From Helicobacter jaachi (GTDB lineage Bacteria > Campylobacterota > Campylobacteria > Campylobacterales > Helicobacteraceae), in NCBI RefSeq assembly GCF_000763135.2, contig NZ_JRPR02000009.1, positions 1 through 40,836 of the forward strand: a DNA stretch of 40,836 bases, given 5' to 3'. Made by a program: the position numbers and the translations under genes. This document shows, piece by piece, positions 7,378-14,682 of the stretch (within the stretch, counting starts at the first letter, position 1; each line of letters opens with the position of its first letter). The notes beneath the pieces were generated by a model. That model searched no databases. It saw nothing but the letters and a program-made list of their open reading frames with translations, and had not been told where the DNA came from.

Positions 7378-8340
7378 TTATCGTCTTTTATGTTTTGACT
7401 TTTGCTGTATTTGCTTAGCTTTATCATTACATATTGTGTGTTCCTCCTTATTTAGGATTCTTTTATTGATATGCGCTCTTATTTGATTTTCCATATAATC
7501 TAGCCTTTTTAATGCTATTTTTGTTTTCCTGTGGAGTTCATTTGGATTGTTTAGATACTCCAAGTCTTTTTCTTTATATTCCAAAGGCGAATGGTTATTT
7601 ATGGCTAGGATAGTTTTTGTAAAGTTTGCATTCTTATAGATTTCTTCATAAGTGAGCTTATTAAAATTTGCTCTCATAGATATTTTAGTTACGAGTGCAT
7701 TGAGTTCATTAATATTGCCTATTTTTTCAAGCGGCTCTACTTGACTGGGGATAATAGTGTGTTTTGCACCATCTGTATCTCTCCATAATACGCTATATAC
7801 TTGATTACAACTAACATCTTGTGTGTAAAATGAGCTGCTCTTGCCTTTATCATCAACGCCTTGTCCTACAAATTTTATGGAATCTATTTCATTAGGATTG
7901 TTTTTATTTGTTTTTAAAATCATAAATTTTGGTTCTAATACAGAGCCATCTTGCAAATTAAGTGCTTCATAGCTTTTGTGAATAGTATAAATCTCAATAT
8001 CTTCCCTGTAATGGTTTGGGTCAAAATCTAAATTTATAGTCTTTTTGGCTGCTATCAATGCGTGATGAAGATATATATCAAATTTTTTCTCTTGATTAAT
8101 TTCTATTTCCTTTGGTCTTATAGTGGCAATTTGATTTAAGCCTCCCTCTTCATAACCACCATATTTATAATTTTCTATACTCTGTTTGTAGTCTAAAAAA
8201 GCTTCAGTTTTGTCTATAAAGTCCTTTCTTACAGATTCAACATATAAGCCTTTATGATAAAAATCTATAACTCTACTTAAATCTTCCTCTAGGTATATAT
8301 CCACCATTTCATCTGGATTATTCGTATTGCAAAGTTTCAT
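7378..8340 (-). CDS. Unknown protein, 320 aa
   Basis: No family recognised. It is a soluble protein without signal peptide or membrane segment. Residues 1-100 are Asp/Glu-rich. A central part (120-200) looks beta-rich (LEPKFMILK, SIKFVGQGVDDKG, YSVLWRDTDG), and the last 60 residues are helical and Lys-rich, ending QKSKHKRR. It lies between the 288-aa protein and ssb in one operon with tight spacing (8 bp and 20 bp) and a strong ribosome site. Company with SSB and an ArdC-like protein suggests a job on DNA, or in protecting it, just after transfer. The basic tail would fit export by the T4SS. Confidence 0.7.
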   Translation of the reverse strand: MKLCNTNNPDEMVDIYLEEDLSRVIDFYHKGLYVESVRKDFIDKTEAFLDYKQSIENYKYGGYEEGGLNQIATIRPKEIEINQEKKFDIYLHHALIAAKKTINLDFDPNHYREDIEIYTIHKSYEALNLQDGSVLEPKFMILKTNKNNPNEIDSIKFVGQGVDDKGKSSSFYTQDVSCNQVYSVLWRDTDGAKHTIIPSQVEPLEKIGNINELNALVTKISMRANFNKLTYEEIYKNANFTKTILAINNHSPLEYKEKDLEYLNNPNELHRKTKIALKRLDYMENQIRAHINKRILNKEEHTICNDKAKQIQQKSKHKRR

Positions 8341-8348
8341 AAATGCTC

Positions 8349-9215
8349 CTATCTTTTAAGTCGTGATGTTTTTTCTTGTGCTTGAGGCTTATTTATATTT
8401 GAATTATGCTCAACTACCTTGCTTTGAGCATAGTGAAGCTTGTAATAATCTAGTGCCTTATTAAGAGCTTTTGCATTTTCCGCTATGATGATTTTGTATT
8501 GGTTTTTTGTCTCTCCAACATCAACGAGAGTTGTTTTGTATTCACCTTGCTTGAGTGTATCACAGATTTTTTCTGCATTATCTTTGCTTTGAATGCCGCT
8601 AATAATCATAGAATCTCTATCATAGGCTTTGAAATTCTCTATGGGGAGATGAGCATTATTTAGGATTTCTTTACACACATACTCTCGTATTTCTGCCTGT
8701 TTATCTATAAGCGGCGTGTTGTTATTGGATAAAGGTTTTATATCCCACGCGCACTTAATTGATTGAACATAATCTAGAACTTCTTTGGGCAACTTTTCAG
8801 TGAGCCAACCTGACCCATATCTGTATCCATTATCTTCATAAAGATTAGCCTTTTTTAAAGCCTCACAGGCTTCTTTGAAATCCTTTATGCCGTTTTGTTT
8901 GAGAAAGGTTTCTTGTTTTGGTGAGCCTGCGTGCATTGTGTTAAGATGATATTTTTCCCAAGTTTGATAGAGCTTATCATCAATTAGCCCATAGGCTTTG
9001 AGTGTATCTTGACATTGCCCACCTGCAACTATATCGCTCTGAATATGATTCCACACATTACCACTAAAACTTAATCCAATATCTCCATTGCTATATCGTC
9101 TTAATTCTATATGAAGCTCGGCTGCATTATTTTTTCTGCCTGTATTTTGATAGTCGATTTTACCTAGAGGAATAGTTTTCTCGTAGATATTCTCTTGTAT
9201 TCTTATTACTTCCAT
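8349..9215 (-). CDS. Unknown protein, 288 aa, with GNVWNHIQSD / YGSGWL motifs
   Basis: A soluble protein. The segments LSFSGNVWNHIQSDIVAGGQ and WEKYHLNTMHAG (about residues 48-95), then YRYGSGWLTEKLP (about 132-144), resemble a conserved but uncharacterised protein type I recall from conjugative elements and phages. That recollection is not verified. Residues 180-260 form a separate alpha/beta part, and the tail ends TSRLKR. It is the third gene of the ArdC-like-to-ssb operon, 10 bp after the 187-aa gene, with AAAGGAG before its ATG. Function unknown; a DNA-transfer or anti-defence accessory role is only suggested by the neighbours. Confidence 0.7.
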   Translation of the reverse strand: MEVIRIQENIYEKTIPLGKIDYQNTGRKNNAAELHIELRRYSNGDIGLSFSGNVWNHIQSDIVAGGQCQDTLKAYGLIDDKLYQTWEKYHLNTMHAGSPKQETFLKQNGIKDFKEACEALKKANLYEDNGYRYGSGWLTEKLPKEVLDYVQSIKCAWDIKPLSNNNTPLIDKQAEIREYVCKEILNNAHLPIENFKAYDRDSMIISGIQSKDNAEKICDTLKQGEYKTTLVDVGETKNQYKIIIAENAKALNKALDYYKLHYAQSKVVEHNSNINKPQAQEKTSRLKR

Positions 9216-9225
9216 AACATCTCCT

Positions 9226-9789
9226 TTATTGTTTGTTTATAAACTCATTGAGTGCTTGAGCTAGCTCTATAAGTGCAGCATTATCTTTAGGAGGTTTTAT
9301 ATCAATTCCTAGTTCTGCCATTTTGCTATCTAATCTTTTTTTGTAATGCACTTTGGCAAGATATTTAATAGCCTCAAGTGTCTCTTTATCAAGGGATTTT
9401 GCCTCTTTGATAACCTCTTTAATATAAGCATTATTTTCATTTAAGGATTCAATGACGGCAAGTGAGCTATTGATTATCTCTTTACTGATACGCTCCTCTA
9501 GAGCTAAGCGGTAAGTTTCCATTGTGGCATACTCATCTTCTTTTTTATTTGTTTTGTCCAAATACAGCTCATCAAAAAGTGCCATTACTAGAGGTAATTT
9601 CACTTTGCTTGGCTGTGGTTGTCCATTTTTATCCACAATGTTGCACGCCTTAGCCATTTCTTCTTTGAGGATAGAATCTCTATCAAGTTTTTGCACATCT
9701 ATTTCGCTGCGCTCCTCATAGAGATGTTTGAGGCGATTAATGAGCATTATCGCTTCTTGTGTTTGTGCTTTATTAAGTAGTATGGTCAT
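9226..9789 (-). CDS. Unknown helical protein, 187 aa
   Basis: No family recognised. It is almost entirely predicted helix, charged, with heptad-like stretches (residues 1-35, 85-165) and no membrane segment. A short Pro/Lys patch (QPQPSKVKLPLV, about 57-68) interrupts the helices. It is the second gene of the operon, 44 bp after the ArdC-like protein, with AAGAAAGGAATA before ATG 9789. Unlike several neighbours it lacks a basic C-terminus (it ends FINKQ), so it probably stays in the donor or binds a partner. Confidence 0.7.
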   Translation of the reverse strand: MTILLNKAQTQEAIMLINRLKHLYEERSEIDVQKLDRDSILKEEMAKACNIVDKNGQPQPSKVKLPLVMALFDELYLDKTNKKEDEYATMETYRLALEERISKEIINSSLAVIESLNENNAYIKEVIKEAKSLDKETLEAIKYLAKVHYKKRLDSKMAELGIDIKPPKDNAALIELAQALNEFINKQ

Positions 9790-9833
9790 ATTATTCCTTT
9801 CTTTTATCTTTAAAGAATGCTCTGCTTAACTCT

Positions 9834-10934
9834 TTAGCGACTTCTACTTTGCTTTTTTGTTTCAGGCTGCTTACTCTTGGCAAACTTTGCAGTTTTTTCT
9901 TGTTTGCCCATAGTCTGGGTATTTGTTTTTTTATGCTCGTTGTCTGTGCTTGCATAAAGCGCAATATCTGCCTTATCTTGCTCATATTTGGCAATCAAAT
10001 CTTTTGTGATTTGCGCTACTTCCTCGCGCTGTATTGCATTAAGTCGAGTGGGTACATTGTAATCTGTGCCATTATTCTGTGCTTTCATATACGCTTTAAT
10101 TTGGTCTGCTGTTTGGGGTTTTAGCTTTTTCTCAATATCATTTAGAACAAGCAAGGTATTGCCATTATTTTGCTTTTCCCATTCCTGCGCGTGTTTAAAC
10201 TGATGTTTTCTTTGGATTGTTTCATTAAGCGGTTTAATTTTGCTTAAATCAATGGTTTTAAATTCATCGATGTTATACAGAATCTCCGTCCTAAATCTTG
10301 GTTCAATGCTTACAAACTCCACTTTGGCCTGATATTGTGTTTTACCTTGAGAATCAACATAAGGCTTAGTCATATCAAGTTCGTATTCATAGAGTGGCTG
10401 CCCATTTGCCCCTATTCTTTGATTATTATTAGAATCTAGCAAGGGAATCTTATTGCCATTAGCATCTTTTTTATAGACAAATTCAGCTTTTTTAATTTGG
10501 ATATATTGTATAGAGATAGTTTTATTTCTCCAATTTGTTTGTGTCTCTGGCTCAATACCCTTTGCCCTTGCCTCTTTTATAGCCTCCATTTCTGCTCTAA
10601 ATTGTGCTTTAATAGTGTCAATTTCTTCTTTTGTTTTTTCATAGCCCTCTTTCCCTTTTTGTGCCATTTTTTGAGCATCTTCAAGGCTTATCCATACATT
10701 TTTATTGTATTCAAACTGGGCGCATTTTAAATCTGCTTTAAGAGAGTTCATACCATCAAGTGGAACGCCATTTAGAGCATTATAGGCACGATTCTCTTGT
10801 AGCTCCTTAGCACTTATATCTTTAAAAAATGGGGCTTTACCTGTTTTAATGCCTTGTGCAATTTCTGCAATTATGGAAGTGGCAAATGCCTCTTTATAAT
10901 CTGCAAATGTTTTTTTAGGTTGCTGCTCTTCCAT
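9834..10934 (-). CDS. ArdC-like N-terminal domain protein
   Basis: A 366-aa soluble protein. Residues 8-90 (a GIKTGKAPFFK stretch, then AYNALNGVPLDGMN and VWISLEDAQKMAQKG) follow the pattern of the ArdC N-terminal ssDNA-binding domain (DUF1738). That domain usually reads as a conserved Pro/Trp, then NxxxGxxYxGxN, then WxTxxQA. ArdC-type proteins protect incoming plasmid DNA from restriction. The middle (150-235) holds two long strands, and the rest is helical with a Lys/Gln/Ser-rich end KKQSRSR. No zinc-protease HExxH motif was seen, so this would be an ArdC variant without that half. It is the first gene of its operon, behind the operator pair at 11008-11045. Confidence 0.55.
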   Translation of the reverse strand: MEEQQPKKTFADYKEAFATSIIAEIAQGIKTGKAPFFKDISAKELQENRAYNALNGVPLDGMNSLKADLKCAQFEYNKNVWISLEDAQKMAQKGKEGYEKTKEEIDTIKAQFRAEMEAIKEARAKGIEPETQTNWRNKTISIQYIQIKKAEFVYKKDANGNKIPLLDSNNNQRIGANGQPLYEYELDMTKPYVDSQGKTQYQAKVEFVSIEPRFRTEILYNIDEFKTIDLSKIKPLNETIQRKHQFKHAQEWEKQNNGNTLLVLNDIEKKLKPQTADQIKAYMKAQNNGTDYNVPTRLNAIQREEVAQITKDLIAKYEQDKADIALYASTDNEHKKTNTQTMGKQEKTAKFAKSKQPETKKQSRSR

Positions 10935-11007
10935 ATTTAGCTCCTTTGGAGATTAGATTATCATTGAGATGATTGACAGGCATTCTATAAAAAACTTTAT
11001 CTATTCT

Positions 11008-11045
11008 TATGCACATATTTTTGAGCAAAACAAATTATGCACATA
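11008..11045 (-). promoter_or_regulatory. Paired TATG-NN-CATA dyads upstream of the ArdC-like operon
   Basis: Two copies of TATGCACATA (11008-11017 and 11036-11045) are spaced 28 bp start to start, 74 bp before the ArdC-like gene. The surrounding ATTCTTATG (11003-11011) and CATAAGAAT (11042-11050) also pair with each other. The same pair with the same 28-bp step occurs at 15969-16006. A single copy lies upstream of virB5 and another forms the centre of the oriT hairpin. This looks like a shared operator; the regulator is unknown. Confidence 0.6.
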
Positions 11046-11101
11046 AGAATGAGGCGGGATTGCATTGTGTAAGGGAGTAAAAAGTAACTAAAATTTGTGC
11101 G

Positions 11102-11308
11102 CTATCGTGCTACCAAATCTACAACCTTATAGACTTGATAAAAGGCTTTTGTGTCTATCTCTGCCACTAAATCGGCACTCTTGCGTCTTTGGCAAATCTC
11201 TCCACAGGGATTTACCCAAAAATAAGCACTATGATAAGAGGCATTCAAACCCCTTATATACTCTGCCCTTTTGTTGCCGTATTTGGCTCGCTTAAATATC
11301 TTCAACAT
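11102..11308 (-). CDS. Small unknown protein, 68 aa
   Basis: No family recognised. It is a basic N-terminal half (MLKIFKRAKYGNKRAEY) followed by an aromatic stretch (ASYHSAYFWVNP), a CGEIC pair of cysteines and an amphipathic end. A strong AAGGAGGG ribosome site precedes ATG 11308, and it starts 11 bp after the interrupted gene upstream, so it is the third gene of the first promoter cassette (11861-12060). Coding status rests on ribosome site, position and lack of a better frame. Confidence 0.6.
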   Translation of the reverse strand: MLKIFKRAKYGNKRAEYIRGLNASYHSAYFWVNPCGEICQRRKSADLVAEIDTKAFYQVYKVVDLVAR

Positions 11309-11319
11309 AAAATCCCTCC

Positions 11320-11649
11320 TTAAGATGTTTTGAGATTGCCAAAGGAATCTAAAAATTCTTTTTTAATCTCAAAATCATCTTCTACATAATCACTTAATGC
11401 TGGGAGGATAAATTTAGCCTTGTAATCACTCCTTGTTTTATCATAACCATTTGTTGTCTTAAGAAGCATTTTATCATTCACATCAAACAAAAAGGGGGCT
11501 TGTTTGCTAGCATACTCTGCCACAAAAACACGAAACTCTCTAGAAGCCTTAATGCCTCTAAGCAAATAGACCTCTGTATCCACCACTTGAGATTATAAAA
11601 ACTCTCTTGCAAGCCTATCAAGCTGCTTTCTATTAATTTTAATTTTCAT
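11320..11649 (-). pseudogene. Small gene split by an in-frame stop (18 + 88 codons)
   Basis: A strong ribosome site (AAAGGAG) precedes ATG 11649. The reading frame gives 18 residues (MKIKINRKQLDRLAREFL), then TAA (11595-11593), and continues open in the same frame for about 90 codons to 11320. The distal part alone can start only at GTG 11586, which has no ribosome site. Most simply one nonsense mutation has cut a gene of about 109 codons. Alternatives are re-initiation just past the stop, read-through, or a sequencing error. The product (VYLLRGIKASREFRVFVAEY, later YVEDDFEIKKEFL) is unknown. It is the second gene of the first cassette. Confidence 0.6.
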
Positions 11650-11670
11650 TGTTTGCTCCTTTCTCTAATG

Positions 11671-11865
11671 TCATTCATTATCTCTGTGGCATTCTCTATA
11701 CCAATTGGCTTGCTCCTCACTACTTGCCCAAGTAAAATAACTCTCTGGATTCTCAAACATATCAAGCCAATAATCATTAAGGGTAATTTCCTTAATAAAA
11801 TCACGCACATCTAAACTCTTAAGCCACATTAACGCAGATTCTCTTTGCGTATCCAACTCACCCAC
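11671..11865 (-). CDS. Small acidic protein, 64 aa, first gene of cassette 1
   Basis: It starts at GTG 11865 with AAGGAG six bases upstream. The start and ribosome site lie inside repeat R1, so the translation start is copied with the promoter; the gene at 16302-16655 starts the same way. The protein is acidic and Trp/Glu-rich (ALMWLKSLDVRDFIKEI, SYFTWASSEEQANWYREC). No family was recognised. Small acidic proteins expressed from a repeated promoter are reminiscent of DNA mimics or anti-defence proteins in plasmid leading regions, but nothing in the sequence proves that. Confidence 0.65.
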   Translation of the reverse strand: MGELDTQRESALMWLKSLDVRDFIKEITLNDYWLDMFENPESYFTWASSEEQANWYRECHRDNE

Positions 11866-12060
11866 AACAAACTCCTTAAAATAGATTCCAAAAAGCTCTT
11901 TGCCTTTTGTTGCAATAATTATAGAGCAAACAAAGACTTAAAATAACGCAAATAACGCTATTTGATAGCCTTTTTCTCCCTTATAAAAAATGTTTTAGAT
12001 TCTATATTTGAGTAAGAAAAATGATTCTATTAAGAATGGGGCAAAGTATAAATGAGAGCA
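11861..12060 (-). repeat. Promoter cassette R1 (about 200-bp repeat)
   Basis: This stretch is nearly identical to 16651-16852, and about its first 120 bp also match 22005-22123. Reading leftward it contains a GCGTTATTT direct repeat (11958-11942, 9-bp step), TATAAT (11923-11918), an untranslated leader of about 50 bases, AAGGAG and the GTG start of a small gene. The direct repeat covers the expected -35 region, so it is probably an operator. Each copy drives a different small gene or operon. Confidence 0.8.
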
Positions 12061-12073
12061 GTATTTAAGAAAG

Positions 12074-12925
12074 TTATCGTTTAGGTGTATGTTTATGATT
12101 ATTAATAATATGGGCGTGAGCTTTAATGGGCTTTGGTTGCAGGTGTTTGGGTGTTTGTTTTAAATAATTAAGAGCTATATTGGGATTTAAATGCACTAAA
12201 TCATCATATAAAGATTGAATGGTATGCTTATGGGATTGCTCTTGAGATTTAAGGATACGCGTATAGTTTAGCGTGATATGCGATTGCAGAGTTTGTTTAA
12301 TACCTAGCTCGTTGATATTATGCTCAATATCTTGTATTTTATCTGCAAAGCGTAGTGGAGCAATAGAGGCATTAAAGAATATATCACTCCTTAGCGTGTC
12401 ATTAATAAAATTTTCTTGAGTAGGATTAAAAATAGTATAGGCATAAGGCTTACTCCTATCTTTATCTCTATATTTATTGGCTATGAGTAGAGTTTGCATA
12501 ACATCATTTGTAGTTTCTGCAACTCCTCTTGTAGTAGCCTTTCTTCCTCGTCTGCCTTCTTCTGTGCTTCGTCTGCTCTCTTCTTTGCGTATGCCTGTAA
12601 GGCTTCCATTATATGTGGAGGAGTAGCCTCCTCCATTTTGGCTAGGATATGTGGATTGTGTTGATTGCAAATAATTTGAATGATTTTCTCCATCTCCTCC
12701 TCGCTGGGTATGGGAAGATGAGCGTTGGGGTGAGGAGTGTGTATTTGCTTTGTCATTTGCTTGCTCCTTAGATTGAATATCTAGGAGTATTGTAGCAAAA
12801 TCTTTGCCACTTCTTTTAGAATCTTGTTGGTTTTGGGGTGAAGATTGGTTATTGTGATGAGATTCTTGCTTGTCTTTTTTAAAAAAAATGTTAAGCACTC
12901 TAGTTACAATTGGTCTAATAGGCAT
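12074..12925 (-). CDS. Unknown protein, 283 aa, low-complexity centre
   Basis: It is coupled to the Toprim gene by a TAATG overlap. Residues 1-55 are basic then Gln/Asn/Ser-rich. Residues 57-135 are Ser/Gly/Arg-rich and look unstructured. Residues 140-283 look like a genuine helical domain (DIFFNASIAPLRFADKIQDI, YDDLVHLNPNIALNYLKQ) with a His/Lys-rich end HKHTPKR. The odd centre coincides with a convincing ORF in another frame (12481-12756), so the composition may be forced by dual coding. Parts of this gene are duplicated as remnants at 16853-16903 and 17582-17658. Function unknown. Confidence 0.65.
   Translation of the reverse strand: MPIRPIVTRVLNIFFKKDKQESHHNNQSSPQNQQDSKRSGKDFATILLDIQSKEQANDKANTHSSPQRSSSHTQRGGDGENHSNYLQSTQSTYPSQNGGGYSSTYNGSLTGIRKEESRRSTEEGRRGRKATTRGVAETTNDVMQTLLIANKYRDKDRSKPYAYTIFNPTQENFINDTLRSDIFFNASIAPLRFADKIQDIEHNINELGIKQTLQSHITLNYTRILKSQEQSHKHTIQSLYDDLVHLNPNIALNYLKQTPKHLQPKPIKAHAHIINNHKHTPKR
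12481..12756 (-). CDS. Nested out-of-frame gene, 91 aa coiled coil
   Basis: This reading frame lies wholly inside the 283-aa gene on the same strand. It has its own AAGGAG seven bases before ATG 12756, and its product looks like a normal protein: SEEEMEKIIQIICNQHNPHIL, then a Glu/Lys/Ala coiled coil (about 50-85). In the duplicated locus the same start region (17582-17658) precedes the antitoxin gene at 17264-17578, which begins at the equivalent base. That re-use supports this being a real translation start. Function unknown; by position it could be antitoxin-like. Non-coding chance cannot be excluded without expression data. Confidence 0.5.
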   Translation of the reverse strand: MTKQIHTPHPNAHLPIPSEEEMEKIIQIICNQHNPHILAKMEEATPPHIMEALQAYAKKRADEAQKKADEEERLLQEELQKLQMMLCKLYS

Positions 12926-14157
12926 TAGAGATTCCTTGTAGCCTTATGTTTGCTCATTGCATTAAAAAAGTTTCTATTCTCCTCACTAATGGGCTTTAAG
13001 CTATCAACTTTGCGTATGCTATTAAGAAGCAGAGCTTTTGTATTGCTATCTTTTATACGCTTGTATGAGAGCATTTTACATTCTACCCAGTCATTAAGGT
13101 CGTTTCTATTAAGGTTTGGAAGTTTAGTGATGTTATAAAGTGCTAAATCATCATTGCAATCTTTGCTAAAAGGTGTGTAGATAATAGGAATGCTTGATAG
13201 CGGAACTTCTCTGCCGTATTTTTTGGTATTTTCTTCTTTGATGAAGCTCTCTATCTTTCTACTATATGCTAAACCCTTTTCATCATTATCAAAGGCAAGA
13301 TAAATCCTTGCTTTTGGAAGCGTATCAAGTATGGCTTTAAGTGTTGCTTGTTGCTCATCGCTATAAGAGCCTGCTGTGGATAATAAAAGTGTTTCTTTGG
13401 GATTAAGATTTTTAATTTGCATAAATGAGAGTGAATCTATCATAGATTCTGTAAGCACAACTTGCTTAATAGCTGTTGTGTCCTTTTGAAGGTTTAGGCA
13501 TTCTATGCCTCTATTACCCATAGTGATATGATTAAGTGGCTTATCTCTTGGCGTGCCGTCTTTATTTTTAGTAAGTGGGAGATTAAAGCGTTTAGTATAA
13601 CCACAGATAAATACTCCCTTTATTTCTCCATTTGGGACATTACTATTTTGTATTTTCATAAATTTAAAGTGGGGAATGATGAGATTATTATGCTCATCTT
13701 GTTTTAAGATGTTTTGATAATCACTAAGATATACCAAATCAAATCCTCTACGCTTTAAGAGAAGATTATTTTTGATATCACAAGGTGCAAACTGATTAAA
13801 TTGCTTGGCATAATAAGCAGAGTCTAGGTCTTTTGCTTGCTTGAAAAATTGATAATCTTTGTTATTGCTTAGTGATATATTTTTATCATAATTGGCGATA
13901 AGCTCTTTAAGATTTATGCCACGAATCCTTGCAAATGAAATGATATTGCCTCTGTCTGTATCATCTTGGGCATTAAAATAGAGATAATTTTCTCCTTTTT
14001 TGGTGATAATAAGCTTTTGACTTTTGTCTTCATTTACTACACAAGGGTGATTGATAGAGCTTTTATCTCTATCAATTTTGTAGCCATTAGCCATTAGAAT
14101 TTCGTGCAATGGAAGTGTGGTTAAATCAGTAAAATGCTTTGAAGAATAGCTATTCAT
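12925..14157 (-). CDS. Toprim-domain protein (DUF3991-like, primase-related)
   Basis: A 410-aa protein. An N-terminal part of about 95 residues (YLYFNAQDDTDRGNIISFAR, 58-77) matches the DUF3991 style found before plasmid Toprim domains. The Toprim domain follows, with the glutamate in VVLTESMIDSL (Glu237) and the paired aspartates in IYLAFDNDEKG (Asp290, Asp292), separated by a GS loop (STAGSYSDEQ). Such proteins are thought to prime or process single-stranded DNA after conjugation. No zinc finger or helicase part is present. ATGA overlap with the nuclease gene upstream and TAATG overlap with the next gene show tight coupling. Confidence 0.75.
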   Translation of the reverse strand: MNSYSSKHFTDLTTLPLHEILMANGYKIDRDKSSINHPCVVNEDKSQKLIITKKGENYLYFNAQDDTDRGNIISFARIRGINLKELIANYDKNISLSNNKDYQFFKQAKDLDSAYYAKQFNQFAPCDIKNNLLLKRRGFDLVYLSDYQNILKQDEHNNLIIPHFKFMKIQNSNVPNGEIKGVFICGYTKRFNLPLTKNKDGTPRDKPLNHITMGNRGIECLNLQKDTTAIKQVVLTESMIDSLSFMQIKNLNPKETLLLSTAGSYSDEQQATLKAILDTLPKARIYLAFDNDEKGLAYSRKIESFIKEENTKKYGREVPLSSIPIIYTPFSKDCNDDLALYNITKLPNLNRNDLNDWVECKMLSYKRIKDSNTKALLLNSIRKVDSLKPISEENRNFFNAMSKHKATRNL

Positions 14158-14672
14158 CGCTTTTTATCTTTTCTAAAATCACTCGGTCTTATGGGATTTG
14201 GCTCACTCCACAAGCCTTTAGATTCTAATTTAGCCTGTATCTCATAATGCTTGTAAGCTAGAGAGTATCCATCATACGCCCACGCATAGCCATTTTTGAC
14301 TAGCTGGGCATTTACATCTATATCATTACAAAAAACTATGCCCACGATGCGCTGATACTTATCTGTGTCTTTAAGCATTACTTGAGCTTGTGATTTTAAG
14401 GGACAAAGTGTGAGCAGAAAGTCTTTAGCTTCCTTTCCATAGCTTTGTTTAGATTCTGGGGCGTCAATACCATAGAGTCTAATTTTTATCTTTTGATTTT
14501 CGTTATTTTGCAGTGTGAGCGTATCACCATCTGCTACTTTGATAATTGTGCCTTGTAGTCGCTGTGAGGCAGAAAGGTAAGCAAAATTATAAGTTGTGCA
14601 ATGAATAAGCACTAAAATAATTACAATGGTAATAGAGAGTAGTGTGGGATAGTGATGTTGAAATATACGCAT
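14154..14672 (-). CDS. nuc: Membrane-anchored thermonuclease (SNase family)
   Basis: A 172-aa protein. A single hydrophobic segment (8-27) acts as signal anchor, so the enzyme would sit in the periplasm. The staphylococcal-nuclease-like domain (39-155) has Asp50 in ADGDT, Arg65 in KIRLYGID, Glu73 in DAPES and Arg108 in DKYQRIVG: the Ca2+ and catalytic residues are intact. The end FRKDKKR is basic. Nucleases of this type are frequent on Campylobacterota plasmids with T4SS genes. A role in degrading DNA or opening the envelope during transfer is conceivable but unproven. Confidence 0.85.
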   Translation of the reverse strand: MRIFQHHYPTLLSITIVIILVLIHCTTYNFAYLSASQRLQGTIIKVADGDTLTLQNNENQKIKIRLYGIDAPESKQSYGKEAKDFLLTLCPLKSQAQVMLKDTDKYQRIVGIVFCNDIDVNAQLVKNGYAWAYDGYSLAYKHYEIQAKLESKGLWSEPNPIRPSDFRKDKKR

Positions 14673-14682
14673 ATTACTCCTT

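Noticed and set aside
9791-9994. 67-aa frame overlapping the 3' end of the ArdC-like gene
   Set aside because: It is an alternate frame of a real gene without good initiation signals. Its Lys/Arg-rich composition mirrors the parent gene.
12031-12039. TAAGAATGG, similar to the AAGAATG target of H. pylori TnPZ elements
   Set aside because: It lies inside the duplicated promoter cassette (also at 16822) and not at an element end, so it is no evidence for an attachment site.
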